A stretch of DNA of 64,000 bases, from contig NZ_CP062804.1 in the NCBI RefSeq assembly GCF_008801925.2, positions 2,852,001-2,916,000 on the forward strand, given 5' to 3'. Position 1 is the stretch's first letter. Every line of letters starts with the position of its first letter. The position numbers and the translations under genes were made by a program. The notes beneath the pieces are model-generated. The model saw nothing but the letters and a program-made list of their open reading frames with translations. It did not search any database and had not been told where the DNA came from. This stretch comes from Cupriavidus basilensis (lineage in GTDB: Bacteria > Pseudomonadota > Gammaproteobacteria > Burkholderiales > Burkholderiaceae). Below, piece by piece: positions 8,145-17,573 of the stretch.

Positions 8145-9038
8145 ATGTGGCAATACGCCTTTCCGCTCCTGGCCGTCGTGATCTGGTCGGGCAACACCGT
8201 CGTCAGCAAAATGGCCGCCGGCACCATCGCGCCGGCCGAGATCAGCTTCTACCGCTGGCTCCTGGCCGCCGTGCTCTTCACGCCGCTGGCACTGCGCCCC
8301 GTGCTGCGCAACTGGGCCGCGATCCGGCCCGGACTGTGGCGGATCGCCGTGCTGGGCCTGCTCGGCATGGTGGCCTATCAGTGCCTGGCCTACTATGCCG
8401 CCTACCTGACCACCGCCACGCACATGGGCATCATCGGCTCGCTCACGCCGATGATGGTGCTGGCATTGTCGATCTTGCTGCTGGGGCAGGGCCTGACCGC
8501 CGGCGCCGTGGCGGGGTCCGTGCTGTCGATCGCCGGCGTGCTGGTGGTCGTATCGTCCGGCGACCTAGGCAGCCTGCTGACCAGCGGCGCCAACCTCGGG
8601 GACGCACTGATGCTGCTGGCCATGCTGGCCTACGCGGTCTATGTGATCTTGCTCAAGCGCTGGAAGATGAAAGACGTGCCGGCACTGCAAATGCTTTACC
8701 TGCAGATCGTCGCCGCCGTCATCGCGTTGCTGCCGCTATACCTGCTCACGCCAAAGATGGGGCTCTCGGCCGCCAATCTCCCCCTGGTGGGGTTCGCCGG
8801 GCTGATGGCGTCGATGGTTGCACCGCTGGTGTGGATGCACGCCGTCGCCCGCATCGGGCCAAGCCGTGCGAGCATGTTCTTCAACCTGATCCCCTTGCTC
8901 ACCGCGCTGATTGCGGCGGGCTTGCTGGGCGAATCGCTCGCGCCCTATCACGCGGTCGGAGGGATGCTCACGGTGTTGGGCGTGCTGCTGGCCGAGATAT
9001 GGACGGTGCCGTTGAGGCTGCAACCGGCTCGGCCGTAG
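8145..9038 (+). CDS. EamA/DMT-family inner-membrane exporter
   Basis: 297 residues, about ten membrane helices arranged as two EamA repeats. The first opens with MWQYAFPLLAVVIWSGNTVVSKMAAGTIAPAEISFYRW; the second begins near GDALMLLAMLAYAVYVILLKRW. The IWSGN and FYRW motifs are typical of this drug/metabolite transporter family, which exports amino acids and other small metabolites. The start at 8145 begins right at the first membrane helix; the longer frame from 8079 would add a charged head without support. It is divergent from an AraC regulator, a common exporter-regulator pairing. Substrate unknown. Confidence 0.85.
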   Translation: MWQYAFPLLAVVIWSGNTVVSKMAAGTIAPAEISFYRWLLAAVLFTPLALRPVLRNWAAIRPGLWRIAVLGLLGMVAYQCLAYYAAYLTTATHMGIIGSLTPMMVLALSILLLGQGLTAGAVAGSVLSIAGVLVVVSSGDLGSLLTSGANLGDALMLLAMLAYAVYVILLKRWKMKDVPALQMLYLQIVAAVIALLPLYLLTPKMGLSAANLPLVGFAGLMASMVAPLVWMHAVARIGPSRASMFFNLIPLLTALIAAGLLGESLAPYHAVGGMLTVLGVLLAEIWTVPLRLQPARP

Positions 9039-9090
9039 CAAGGGCTGGGTAGTCAGTACGGTTGGGCCAAGGTCGTCGCGGATGCCGCGC

Positions 9091-9555
9091 TCACACGGCG
9101 TCCGCCTTGTCCTGCTGTGTGCGCAGCACCGCTTCGGCAATGCCACCCTCAAGCTCTTCCAGGCCCTTGGACAGATTGCGCATGGTGGTCTCGGAGACGT
9201 TTTCCAGCACATCCTGCAGAAATGCCGAGCGCAGCGGCAATGCCTGCTCCACAACGCCATGGCCGAGCGCCGACAGGGTGACGTTGGTCACGCGGTTGTC
9301 GCGCTCGCTGGTGTTGCGCTCGACCCAGCCGAGCTCCTGCAGCGCCTTGAGCTGGCGCGTGAGCGCGCCCGGGTCCATGCCGACGCGGTCGGCAAGGGGC
9401 TTCTGCGCGATGGGCCCGGCATGGGCGTACAACGCGGACAGAATGCGCCAGCGTGGCAAGGGATGGCCGATGCGCTGCTCGAAAGCTGCGGCATAGGCCC
9501 GGTAAGTTCGCCCGAACTGCTGTAGCACAGCCAGGCTTTGACGCTCCAATTCCAC
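9091..9555 (-). CDS. MarR-family transcriptional regulator
   Basis: 154 residues with the MarR winged helix in the middle (WRILSALYAHAGPIAQKPLADRVGMDPGALTRQLKALQELGWVERNTSERDNRVTNVTLS). The wing RDNRVTNVTLS carries the D-x-R residues of the family. It lies 75 bases downstream of the MFS exporter on the same strand, so it is likely cotranscribed as a local repressor of exporter expression. The inducing compound is unknown. Confidence 0.85.
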   Translation of the reverse strand: MELERQSLAVLQQFGRTYRAYAAAFEQRIGHPLPRWRILSALYAHAGPIAQKPLADRVGMDPGALTRQLKALQELGWVERNTSERDNRVTNVTLSALGHGVVEQALPLRSAFLQDVLENVSETTMRNLSKGLEELEGGIAEAVLRTQQDKADAV

Positions 9556-9629
9556 TCCAATCTCCTGCTTGGGGCACCGTCACGCGACGGGCAACCTCCC
9601 CACATTATCGGCTAGCCCCGCGCCCCGCC

Positions 9630-11225
9630 CTACTCCGTTGCCATGACCGGCTTGACGGCACGCTCCAGCTTGATCGGCGGCACCCGCCGCGAACGCCACA
9701 GGCCCAGCACCGCAATCACCGCAGCCAGCGCCAGCCCCATATGGATAGCCCCAACCAGCGACAGCCGGGCCTGCTCCAGCAACAGGGCGCCATTGTGCCC
9801 GGCCGCCTCCAGCTGCGACAGCAGGCTTGCCTGCGCAGCACGGTCGATCAGGATCTGCGGATCCGCCATGCGCGCCTGCCACTGCCCGGCACCAGCGCTC
9901 TGCAGCGCATCGTGCACGCCACTGAGGTAACTGCGAGTGACCAATGTGCCCACCACGGCGGTACCAATCATGCCGCCGACCATGCGCAGCGACTGCAGCA
10001 TCGCCGTGGCAATGCCCAGATGCTCGCGGCCCGCGGTCTGCTGCGCGAACACCGTCAGGTTGGGCATGATGAAACCGAGCCCGAAGCCACATAGCAGCAT
10101 CATGCCCAGCAACAAATGGTGCGACATCCCGCGCGTCGCCTGGGACAGCCCAAGGCAAGCCAGCGCCAGCATGCCGAATCCCGCATACAGCATATTGTTA
10201 GGCTGGCGGATGCGGGTGATGATGCGCCCATTGATGATACTGCCCACGGTGATGCACACCACCAGCGGGGTCACCAGCACGCCCGCCTCCTTCGGCGAAT
10301 AGCCAAAGCCCCCCTGGAACAGCAGCGGCGCGTAGAGTAGTAACGAGAACATCGCGAAGCCGACGAACACGGCCAGCAGGAACAACGGCGCCAGCCCGGG
10401 ATTGCGGAACATCTCCAGCGGCAGGATCGGGTTCGGCGTGCGGCGCTCCCATTGCCATAACCCAACCAAGGCGCACACCGACATCACCAGCAAGCCGCCG
10501 GTGACCAGCCCGAACCCACGCTCGGGCATCAACTCCACGCACAACTGCAAGCCGCCCAGCCCCACGCCGATCAACGCTGCGCCGAGCCAATCCACCTTGA
10601 TCGCGCCGGTATTGGCCTGCTGGCGCAAGTGCGGCAGGTAGCGCCAGGCAAACCACAACCCCAGCAAGCCCACCGGCAAGTTCACATAGAACACCGAGCG
10701 CCAGCCGTAGGCCTCGGTCAGCACGCCGCCAAGCGACGGCCCCACCGCATTGGCAATGCCAAACGCCGCGCTCATCATTACCTGCCAGCGCAAGCGCACA
10801 TGCGAGTCGGGGAACAGGTCAGGGATACAAGCAAAGGCAGTGCCCACCAACATGCCGCCGCCAATGCCCTGCAGGCCGCGCGCAAGCACCAGGAACGGCA
10901 TGCTCGTCGCCATGCCGCACAGCGCGGAAGCCAGCGTGAACACGACAATGGACGCCATCACGAAGGGCTTTCGCCCGTAGTAATCGCCCAGCCGCCCGAA
11001 GATCGGCACCGTGATCACCGACATCAGCAGATAGGCCGTCGCCACCCAGGCGTAGTACTCAAACCCCTGCAACTCCGCCACCACGGTCGGCAGCGCGGTG
11101 CCGACCACGGTCTGGTCAAGTGCGACCAACATGACCACGAACGCGATACCCAGCATGGCCAGCAGGGACTCGCGGAATGGCAGCACCTGCCCGCTGCTAT
11201 GCGCCTCGTGAGGCTGCGAAATCAT
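9630..11225 (-). CDS. EmrB/QacA (DHA2) family drug:H+ antiporter
   Basis: 531 residues, about 14 membrane helices, the length of the DHA2 group. Motifs seen are LDQTVVGTALPTVVAEL in helix 1 (the LDxTVVNVALP signature of the family), GRLGDYYGRKPF (motif A between helices 2 and 3), ARGLQGIGGGMLVGTAFACIPD (motif B/C region) and MMSAAFGIANAVGPSLGGVLTE. It exports hydrophobic toxic compounds using the proton gradient. The MarR gene follows on the same strand. Upstream on the minus strand is a MarR-like TAGTTGACTA symmetric element. Confidence 0.88.
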   Translation of the reverse strand: MISQPHEAHSSGQVLPFRESLLAMLGIAFVVMLVALDQTVVGTALPTVVAELQGFEYYAWVATAYLLMSVITVPIFGRLGDYYGRKPFVMASIVVFTLASALCGMATSMPFLVLARGLQGIGGGMLVGTAFACIPDLFPDSHVRLRWQVMMSAAFGIANAVGPSLGGVLTEAYGWRSVFYVNLPVGLLGLWFAWRYLPHLRQQANTGAIKVDWLGAALIGVGLGGLQLCVELMPERGFGLVTGGLLVMSVCALVGLWQWERRTPNPILPLEMFRNPGLAPLFLLAVFVGFAMFSLLLYAPLLFQGGFGYSPKEAGVLVTPLVVCITVGSIINGRIITRIRQPNNMLYAGFGMLALACLGLSQATRGMSHHLLLGMMLLCGFGLGFIMPNLTVFAQQTAGREHLGIATAMLQSLRMVGGMIGTAVVGTLVTRSYLSGVHDALQSAGAGQWQARMADPQILIDRAAQASLLSQLEAAGHNGALLLEQARLSLVGAIHMGLALAAVIAVLGLWRSRRVPPIKLERAVKPVMATE

Positions 11226-11246
11226 TTTATTGTTCCATCAATGATT

Positions 11247-11282
11247 GTGTAGTCAACTATTATAGGACAAGGCGTTGACTGT
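11247..11282 (-). promoter_or_regulatory. Possible MarR operator upstream of the MFS exporter
   Basis: On the minus strand the 5' region of the exporter contains AGTCAAC and GTTGACT 16 bases apart as an inverted pair. The right part also forms the short symmetric element TAGTTGACTA, of the size and type MarR proteins bind. It lies about 25-55 bases upstream of the exporter ATG at 11225, where a repressor would block transcription. Based on symmetry and position only. Confidence 0.35.
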
Positions 11283-11379
11283 GAACTCATCCAATTGCTC
11301 AATTTCTAAAGCATGAGCGAGCCTTCCACGCACGTGACACAAGAGCCGCCGACACGTACCTTTCCGTTCTCGTCGACGC

Positions 11380-11814
11380 TGATCCTGACCCGTCCATCTC
11401 GCCCGACGCGGTGCCCCTGCGCAGCCACGTAGCCGCCTTGCGCCCCGCAGGGGGGCACACGACTGCGTCAGGAAATGGCGAAGCGGGCACAATGCGCTTC
11501 GGACATGCGTTGTCACCCGACGACATGCTTATCACCATCGGCTGCACGGAGGCGGTAACGCTCGCCCTTACCGCTGTGGCCAAGCGCGGCGAAACGCTTG
11601 CCCGAGACGAGCTCGGTGGCAAGCCTGCGTGCTGTTCGACGAGGCGCTGGAGCAAGGCATCTGCTTTGCGCCTGGCGATGTTTTTTCTGCGAGCCAAGGA
11701 TTCCGTAATTGCCTTCGCTTGAGCGCTGGATCCGAGTGGAACGATCGCATCGGGAATGGCGTCCGGCGCCTGGGAGAGCTTGCAGGCGTGCTTGCAGCGC
11801 GCAGGGATATGTAG
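11380..11814 (+). pseudogene. Decayed MocR-type (GntR/aminotransferase) regulator
   Basis: Pieces of the aminotransferase domain of a MocR regulator lie in different frames. LRQEMAKRA (near 11466-11490) is followed after a frameshift by LSPDDMLITIGCTEAVTLALTAVAKRGETLA (about 11510-11605), the usual 'ILIT-G-EAL-LAL-AV-GD' block. The chain then jumps, after loss of the large central domain, to the C-terminal block LFDEALEQGICFAPGDVFSASQGFRNCLRLSAGSEW (11632-11740). No intact helix-turn-helix half is present to the left. An internal deletion plus frameshifts make it non-functional. Confidence 0.7.
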
Positions 11815-11846
11815 CGCCAATCAGCGGCGTGGAATGGCAAAACCCT

Positions 11847-12464
11847 TCAAGCCCGAGCCACCCCATACCGCGCGAGAAACATCGCAACCGCCGAATCCAC
11901 CACCTGCCGCTGCATCGCCGCATCCAGCGGCGGCTGTCCCATGGTGATTTGCGGCCAGAAGGCAAACGCCTTGATCAGCGCCTGCAGCTGACAGGCCGCA
12001 AAGGCGGCATCCGCCGCTTTCAGCTTGCCGTCGGCCTGCGCCGCGCGTATCCAGACATGGATGCCCTCTTCCCGCTCGCCCAGCCTGGCGACCATTTCCC
12101 TCGCCCGCTCCGGCGAGTGGATGGTCTCGGCGATGGCAACGCGTGCCAGGTCCATGAAGCTAGCGTTGTTGAGCATGTTCATCTTCAGGCGCACCAGCTC
12201 GCGCAACTGCGCATCCACCGGCTGGTCGCTCGCGTAAGCCATGTCAAGTTCGCCCTGGCTGCTCTCCCATAGCTGGGAAAGTATCTCGGCAAACAGCTCG
12301 TCCTTGCTGGCGAAGTGGTTGTACACCGTGCGTTTGGAAACCGCTGCCCGGGCGGCGACCTTGTCCATGCTGGTGGCTTCGAAGCCGTTGTCGCGGAACT
12401 CGGCGATGGCGGCCTGAACGATGGCTTCGCGTTTGCGATCCGTCAGGCGTTGGGCTGGGGGCAT
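11847..12464 (-). CDS. TetR-family transcriptional regulator
   Basis: 205 residues. The N-terminal helix-turn-helix (REAIVQAAIAEFRDNGFEATSMDKVAARAAVSKRTVYNHFASKDELFAEI) is a classic TetR motif. The C-terminal ligand domain resembles the AefR-like group (LREL... then ARVAIAETIHSPERAREM). It is divergent from the metallo-beta-lactamase-fold gene at 12633, and the spacer holds a long symmetric element at 12516-12546, so it very probably represses that gene and itself. Confidence 0.85.
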   Translation of the reverse strand: MPPAQRLTDRKREAIVQAAIAEFRDNGFEATSMDKVAARAAVSKRTVYNHFASKDELFAEILSQLWESSQGELDMAYASDQPVDAQLRELVRLKMNMLNNASFMDLARVAIAETIHSPERAREMVARLGEREEGIHVWIRAAQADGKLKAADAAFAACQLQALIKAFAFWPQITMGQPPLDAAMQRQVVDSAVAMFLARYGVARA

Positions 12465-12515
12465 GGCGTTCCTGGGGGCCTTGGCGTTGGGGAAATGGGT
12501 AATTTTACACCGACA

Positions 12516-12546
12516 AGTTTACTTTCCAGAAAATGGAAACTACACT
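12516..12546. promoter_or_regulatory. TetR-type operator candidate
   Basis: AGTTTACTTTCCA and TGGAAACTACACT form 13-bp arms with 11 matches around a 5-bp spacer, centred between the divergent TetR and hydrolase genes. A second small repeat, ACTGT-N5-ACAGT, overlaps its right end (12544-12558). Length, symmetry and place are those of TetR operators. Confidence 0.5.
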
Positions 12547-12632
12547 GTGCAGTACAGTTTTTGCAAATCGAAGCTGGATGGAACGCCCCCGCCGCTTGCC
12601 CTGCTCCCCCACCTTGGATCCTGATTGCCATC

Positions 12633-13721
12633 ATGACCAATCATTCGCCCCGCCCCGTCAGCCGTCAGCGCTACACCCAGTCGCCGGAATCGCGCGCGAG
12701 CCAGGCTCGCGCCCTGGCCAGGCCGCCGAAAGGCGGCTTGCTCAAGACACTGGGCATCGCCTGGCGCTTTCTCTTCGACAAACCCGCGGACACCCAGCCA
12801 GCCGGCCCGGTTCCGGTGCAAACGCTGACGCAGGCTGACCTGCTCGCCGCGCCGGACAACACGGTGTTTCGGCTTGGGCATTCGACCGTGCTGCTGAAAT
12901 TAGGCAACGCTTTCTGGATCACGGATCCGGTCTTTAGCGAGCGCGCTTCGCCGGTGCAGTGGGCTGGCCCGCAGCGGTTCCATCAACCGCCGATCAGCAT
13001 CGACGACTTGCCGCCCATCAAGGCGGTGATCCTCTCGCACGATCACTACGATCACCTGGACCGCGCGGCCATCATGGCACTGGCGGACAAGGCCGAGCAC
13101 TTCCTGACGCCGCTCGGCGTGGGGGATCGCCTGATCGACTGGGGAATCCACGCGGGCAAGGTGAGGCAGCTCGACTGGTGGCAGACCACCGAGGTGGAAG
13201 GCGTGCGTTTTGTCGCGACACCGGCGCAGCATTTTTCCGGGCGAACGCCGTTTGACGGCAACCGTACGCTGTGGGCGTCGTGGGTGATTCTGCATACCGA
13301 TCTGCGCGTGTTCTTCAGTGGCGACACGGGCTACTTCGACGGCTTCAAGCGCATCGGCGAGCGCTACGGCCCATTTGATCTCACGCTCATGGAAACCGGC
13401 GCCTACGACGTGAACTGGCCCGCCGTGCACATGCAGCCTGAGCAGTCCCTGCAGGCGCATATCGACCTGAATGGCAATTGCCTGCTGCCGATTCACAACG
13501 GCACCTTCGACCTGGCCATGCACGCCTGGCACGAGCCCTTCGACCGCATCATCGCGCTGGCCGCCGCGCGCGGCGTTCCAGTCAGCACCCCGCGCATGGG
13601 CGAGGCCGTCAGCATCCTGCAAGCGCACGCCGCGGATCGCTGGTGGCTGGACGTGAAGACGCGCCGCAACCGCAAACCGATGCCGGCCGCAAGCCCGCGC
13701 ATCGTCAACGAACAGCCCTGA
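12633..13721 (+). CDS. Metallo-beta-lactamase-fold hydrolase (RomA/NAPE-PLD-like)
   Basis: 362 residues. The metal-binding motif H136-x-H138-x-D140-H141 is seen in ILSHDHYDHLD. Later ligands are plausible at the His of TPAQHFSGR, the Asp of FFSGDTGYF and the His of LLPIHNGTFDL. The family includes RomA-like outer-membrane-linked proteins and N-acyl-phosphatidylethanolamine phospholipase D-type enzymes that hydrolyse phospholipid-like substrates; the real substrate is unknown. The start at 12633 is the first ATG giving a normal N-terminus. The longer frame from 12315 runs through the promoter and the opposite TetR gene and is rejected. Expression is probably controlled by the divergent TetR protein. 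Confidence 0.82.
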   Translation: MTNHSPRPVSRQRYTQSPESRASQARALARPPKGGLLKTLGIAWRFLFDKPADTQPAGPVPVQTLTQADLLAAPDNTVFRLGHSTVLLKLGNAFWITDPVFSERASPVQWAGPQRFHQPPISIDDLPPIKAVILSHDHYDHLDRAAIMALADKAEHFLTPLGVGDRLIDWGIHAGKVRQLDWWQTTEVEGVRFVATPAQHFSGRTPFDGNRTLWASWVILHTDLRVFFSGDTGYFDGFKRIGERYGPFDLTLMETGAYDVNWPAVHMQPEQSLQAHIDLNGNCLLPIHNGTFDLAMHAWHEPFDRIIALAAARGVPVSTPRMGEAVSILQAHAADRWWLDVKTRRNRKPMPAASPRIVNEQP

Positions 13722-13832
13722 GAAAAACAATGCCGGGCGCATGACGGCCAAACGGCAGGCCTGAGCCACGCCAAACTCACAATCGCATCACGGTGTATCA
13801 TCGCTGCGTTGCAGGCTTCGCGCCTGCATCAG

Positions 13833-13992
13833 CGTTCTCAGGGCGGGGTGAAAGTCCCCACCGGCGGTGATGGCGATTTTTTCGCATAAGCCCGCGAGCG
13901 CCCGGCTCTCCTCGAAGTCTCCGAGAGCCGGGGTCAGCAGATTCGGTGCAACTCCGAAGCCGACGGTCATAGTCCGGATGAAAGAGAGCGCG
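13833..13992 (+). promoter_or_regulatory. FMN riboswitch (RFN element)
   Basis: The conserved RFN blocks appear in order: TTCTCAGGGCGGGGTGAAAG, then TCCCCACCGGCGGTGAT, a variable arm (GCCCGGCTCTC / GAGAGCCGGG, 13900-13935), then GTCAGCAGATTCGGTGCAAC, TCCGAAGCCGACGGTCATAG and TCCGGATGAAAGAGAGC. It binds flavin mononucleotide and lowers expression of the downstream riboflavin gene. The leader after it contains a hairpin, CTCCCGGC/GCCGGGGGAG, at about 14015-14032 with no U-run, so control of translation is more likely than termination. The ribH start is 80 bases downstream. Confidence 0.96.
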
Positions 13993-14059
13993 ATGTTTCT
14001 GTTCCCCGCTCCGTCTCCCGGCGCCGGGGGAGTAAACTCGTGCGCCCTGATTCTGGTAA

Positions 14060-14593
<534 letters not shown>

Positions 14594-14645
14594 CCGGACC
14601 GGGCCCGCACCAGGGCTCGGGGACGCGGCGCGCATCCTCAGGGAA

Positions 14646-15926
14646 TCAGTACGTCTCCAGGTGCAGCCGCCCGTCCTTCTTGAGCGCGGCGCCCACCGTG
14701 TCCCACGACAAACCCGCCTGCTGCGCCACGTCCCGCAAGGCCAGCACCACGCCCTCCTCCATGCTCTTGAGCCCGCAGACGTAGAAGCAGGTGTTCGGGT
14801 CCGCCAGTAGTTGCCCAAGGTCGGCCGCGCGCTCGCGCATCACGTCCTGCACATAGCGCTTGGGCTGCCCCGGGGTGCGCGAGAACGCGAAGTTGATATC
14901 GATAAAGTCCTTGGGCAGGCTTTGCAGCGGGCCGAAGTAAGGCAGCTCCTCCTGCGTGCGCGCGCCGAAGAACAGCATCAGCTTGCCGCCCTCGAACTTG
15001 CCGGACTTGCGCAGCCGCCGGCGCCATTCCGTCATCGCGCGCATCGGTGCGCTGCCGGTGCCCGTGCAGATCATCACGATATGGGAGCGCGGATGGTTGG
15101 GCATCAGGAAGCTCGCGCCAAATGGCCCGATCACTTCCACCTTGTCGCCCACCTGCAGATCACACATATAGTTCGATGCCACGCCGCGCACCGGGTTGCC
15201 TTGGTGGTCTTCCAGCACGCGCTTGATGGTGAGCGAGATATTGTTGTAGCCCGGCCGCTCGCCATTGCGCGGGCTGGCCAGCGAATACTGGCGCGCATGG
15301 TGCGGGCGGCCGCTGGCATCCACGCCCGGCGGCACGATACCGATCGATTGGCCTTCCAGCACCGGAAACGGCGCGGTGCCGAAGTCCAGCACGATATGGT
15401 GCGTGTCGTAGTCGCGCCCGACCTCGGTGACGCGCGCATTGCCCACCACGGTGGCCGTAACGGAGCGGGCGGTGGCCTTGGCGCCATAGAGGTTGGTATA
15501 GGCGTGGGCGGCCGACCACGGCGGCACGGTGGCGCCGTACTGGGCGCTGTTGAAACCGTCTTCGCCGGTGACGGCCGCCAGCGATGACGCCGGGGCGGCT
15601 TCGGGAACCGGCTCGGCATCCGCCGCCACGCCTTGCGCGGCAAGCTGCTCGGAGGAGAGTTCGTCAGGCAACGTGTCCCAGCCAAACTGCTCCACGATGC
15701 CGTAGGCCTTGGCGCGCGGCATGGTGCGCCAGTTGTCGATCGAGCCGGTCGGGCATGGCGAGATGCAGGCCATGCAGCCGTTGCACTTGTCCGCGTCGAC
15801 CACATAGTTGCGCGCATCGTGGGTGATGGCCGCGACCGGGCAGGTGGCCTCGCAGGTATTGCAGCGGATGCAGATCTCGGGGTCGATCAGGTGCTGCCTG
15901 ATGACCTGGATGTCGGACATGTCCAT
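14646..15926 (-). CDS. boxA: Benzoyl-CoA epoxidase subunit A (reductase BoxA)
   Basis: 426 residues. BoxA passes electrons from NADPH to the di-iron oxygenase BoxB for epoxidation of benzoyl-CoA. Two [4Fe-4S] ferredoxin motifs lie at the N-terminus (Cys19/22/25/29 and Cys48/51/54/58). A variable Ala/Pro linker follows, then a ferredoxin-NADP reductase-like module with the FAD motif RQYSLASP and the NADPH motif [13 protein letters not shown]. The C-terminus, [13 protein letters not shown], is typical of these reductases. It is the last gene of the boxC-boxB-boxA unit, 118 bases after boxB, and ends 52 bases from the ribH stop on the other strand. Confidence 0.96.
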   Translation of the reverse strand: MDMSDIQVIRQHLIDPEICIRCNTCEATCPVAAITHDARNYVVDADKCNGCMACISPCPTGSIDNWRTMPRAKAYGIVEQFGWDTLPDELSSEQLAAQGVAADAEPVPEAAPASSLAAVTGEDGFNSAQYGATVPPWSAAHAYTNLYGAKATARSVTATVVGNARVTEVGRDYDTHHIVLDFGTAPFPVLEGQSIGIVPPGVDASGRPHHARQYSLASPRNGERPGYNNISLTIKRVLEDHQGNPVRGVASNYMCDLQVGDKVEVIGPFGASFLMPNHPRSHIVMICTGTGSAPMRAMTEWRRRLRKSGKFEGGKLMLFFGARTQEELPYFGPLQSLPKDFIDINFAFSRTPGQPKRYVQDVMRERAADLGQLLADPNTCFYVCGLKSMEEGVVLALRDVAQQAGLSWDTVGAALKKDGRLHLETY

Positions 15927-16044
15927 GGCGAACTCCGGGGGTGATGCGACCCCTGTGGCCGGGGCCTTTTGCCGCGGGAGCCCGCCGGGCCCCCGCCTTC
16001 TTGCGATTCTTGACGTTCGATTTTCGGCTTTCGACTCGCGGCGC

Positions 16045-17475
16045 TCAGTTGAAGCGCACGTACTCGAAATCCACCGGCTGGCGGTTGATGCCCATTACCG
16101 GCGGCGCGATCCAGCCGGCAAACTTGCCGGGCTCCACCACGCGGCCCATCAGGCTGGCCACATAGGCGCGGTCGGTCTCGCTAGGCAGCCACTGGTCGAC
16201 ATTGGCTTTCCATTCCGCGTCCGAGATCACCCGGCCATCCGGCGAGATCTTCACGCCCGAGAGCGCGCCGATATTGCGGTGGAAGGCTTTGTGCGGGACC
16301 TTCAGGCGCAACGGGATGCCAGCCTTTTCGATCACACGGTTCCAGCGCTCCACGCCGGCCACGCTGTCCTTGATGTAGTCGTCTCGCAGCACTTCGTTGA
16401 GCGCGTTGAGCATCGGCACTTCCTTTTCGACCAGTTGGCCGCCGCTGGCCTGCAGGACCTTGTAGGTCTGACCCTTGAGCACGTGGTCGTCGGCGCGCTT
16501 GCCTTCTTCGTAGCGGCCCTTCAGGCCGGTGCTGTAGAAGGTCGCGGCGTTGCTCGACTCATCCGCGCCGAACAGGTCGATGGTCACGCTGTAGTGGAAG
16601 TTCAGGTAGCGCTGGATGGTCGGCAGGTCGATCACGCCGGCGGCGCGCAAGCGGGCCGGGTCGTCGGTCTTGAGCTCGTTCATCACCTGGCAGGTGCGCT
16701 GGATCACACGCGAAACGCCGCTCTCGCCGACGAACATGTGATGCGCTTCCTCCGTCAGCATGAACCTGGTGGTGCGGGCGAGCGGATCGAACGCGCTCTC
16801 GGCCAGCGCGCACAACTGGAACTTGCCGTCGCGGTCGGTGAAATAGGTGAACATGAAAAACGACAGCCAGTCCGGCGTCTGCTCGTTGAACGCCTGCAGG
16901 ATGCGTGGGTTGTCTTGCTGGCCGCTGCGGCGCTCCAGCAGCGCTTCGCCTTCTTCGCGGCCGTCGCGGCCGAAGTACTTGTGCAGCAGGTAGACCATGG
17001 CCCACAGGTGGCGGCCTTCTTCCACGTTGACCTGGAACAGGTTGCGCAGGTCGTACATGCTCGGCGCGGTCAGGCCGAGGTGGCGCTGCTGTTCCACCGA
17101 TGCGGGCTCGGTATCGCCCTGCGTGACGATGATGCGGCGCAGGTTGGCGCGGTATTCGCCGGGCACGTCCTGCCAGGCGTCTTCACCCTTGTGGTCGCCA
17201 AAGTGGATCTTGCGGTTGGCCTCGGCGGGGTTCAGGAAAATGCCCCAGCGATAGTCCGGCATCTTCACGTGGCCAAAGTGCGCCCAGCCTTGCGGGTCGA
17301 CGCTGATGGCGGTGCGCAGGTAAATGTCGAAATCTTGAGAGCCATCCGGGCCCATGTCGTTCCACCAGCTCAGGTAGTTGGGCTGCCATTGCTCGAGCGC
17401 GCGCTGCAGCGTGCGGTCTTCGCTGAGGTTGACGTTGTTGGGGATCTTGTCGCTGTAGTTGATGCTGGACATCAT
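16045..17475 (-). CDS. boxB: Benzoyl-CoA 2,3-epoxidase (di-iron oxygenase BoxB)
   Basis: 476 residues, full length. With BoxA and O2 it converts benzoyl-CoA to 2,3-epoxybenzoyl-CoA. The di-iron ligands expected from the known BoxB enzymes are all present at a constant offset: Glu123 (DTEPAS), Glu153 and His156 ([10 protein letters not shown]), Asp214 (YFTDRDG), and Glu243 and His246 (TEEAHHMF). It lies between boxC and boxA with ~100-base spacers on each side. Confidence 0.97.
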   Translation of the reverse strand: MMSSINYSDKIPNNVNLSEDRTLQRALEQWQPNYLSWWNDMGPDGSQDFDIYLRTAISVDPQGWAHFGHVKMPDYRWGIFLNPAEANRKIHFGDHKGEDAWQDVPGEYRANLRRIIVTQGDTEPASVEQQRHLGLTAPSMYDLRNLFQVNVEEGRHLWAMVYLLHKYFGRDGREEGEALLERRSGQQDNPRILQAFNEQTPDWLSFFMFTYFTDRDGKFQLCALAESAFDPLARTTRFMLTEEAHHMFVGESGVSRVIQRTCQVMNELKTDDPARLRAAGVIDLPTIQRYLNFHYSVTIDLFGADESSNAATFYSTGLKGRYEEGKRADDHVLKGQTYKVLQASGGQLVEKEVPMLNALNEVLRDDYIKDSVAGVERWNRVIEKAGIPLRLKVPHKAFHRNIGALSGVKISPDGRVISDAEWKANVDQWLPSETDRAYVASLMGRVVEPGKFAGWIAPPVMGINRQPVDFEYVRFN

Positions 17476-17573
17476 GGTCTCCGGGCTGGCTATGCGTTGG
17501 ATGCGGCGTGTTCGGGTTCGGGTGCGGCTACGGGTGCGATATCACCCGGATCGGCGATATCGGGGATGTCAGG

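Noticed and set aside
12315..12632. Upstream extension of the metallo-beta-lactamase-fold gene
   Set aside because: It would cross the operator and the opposite TetR start; no domain content.
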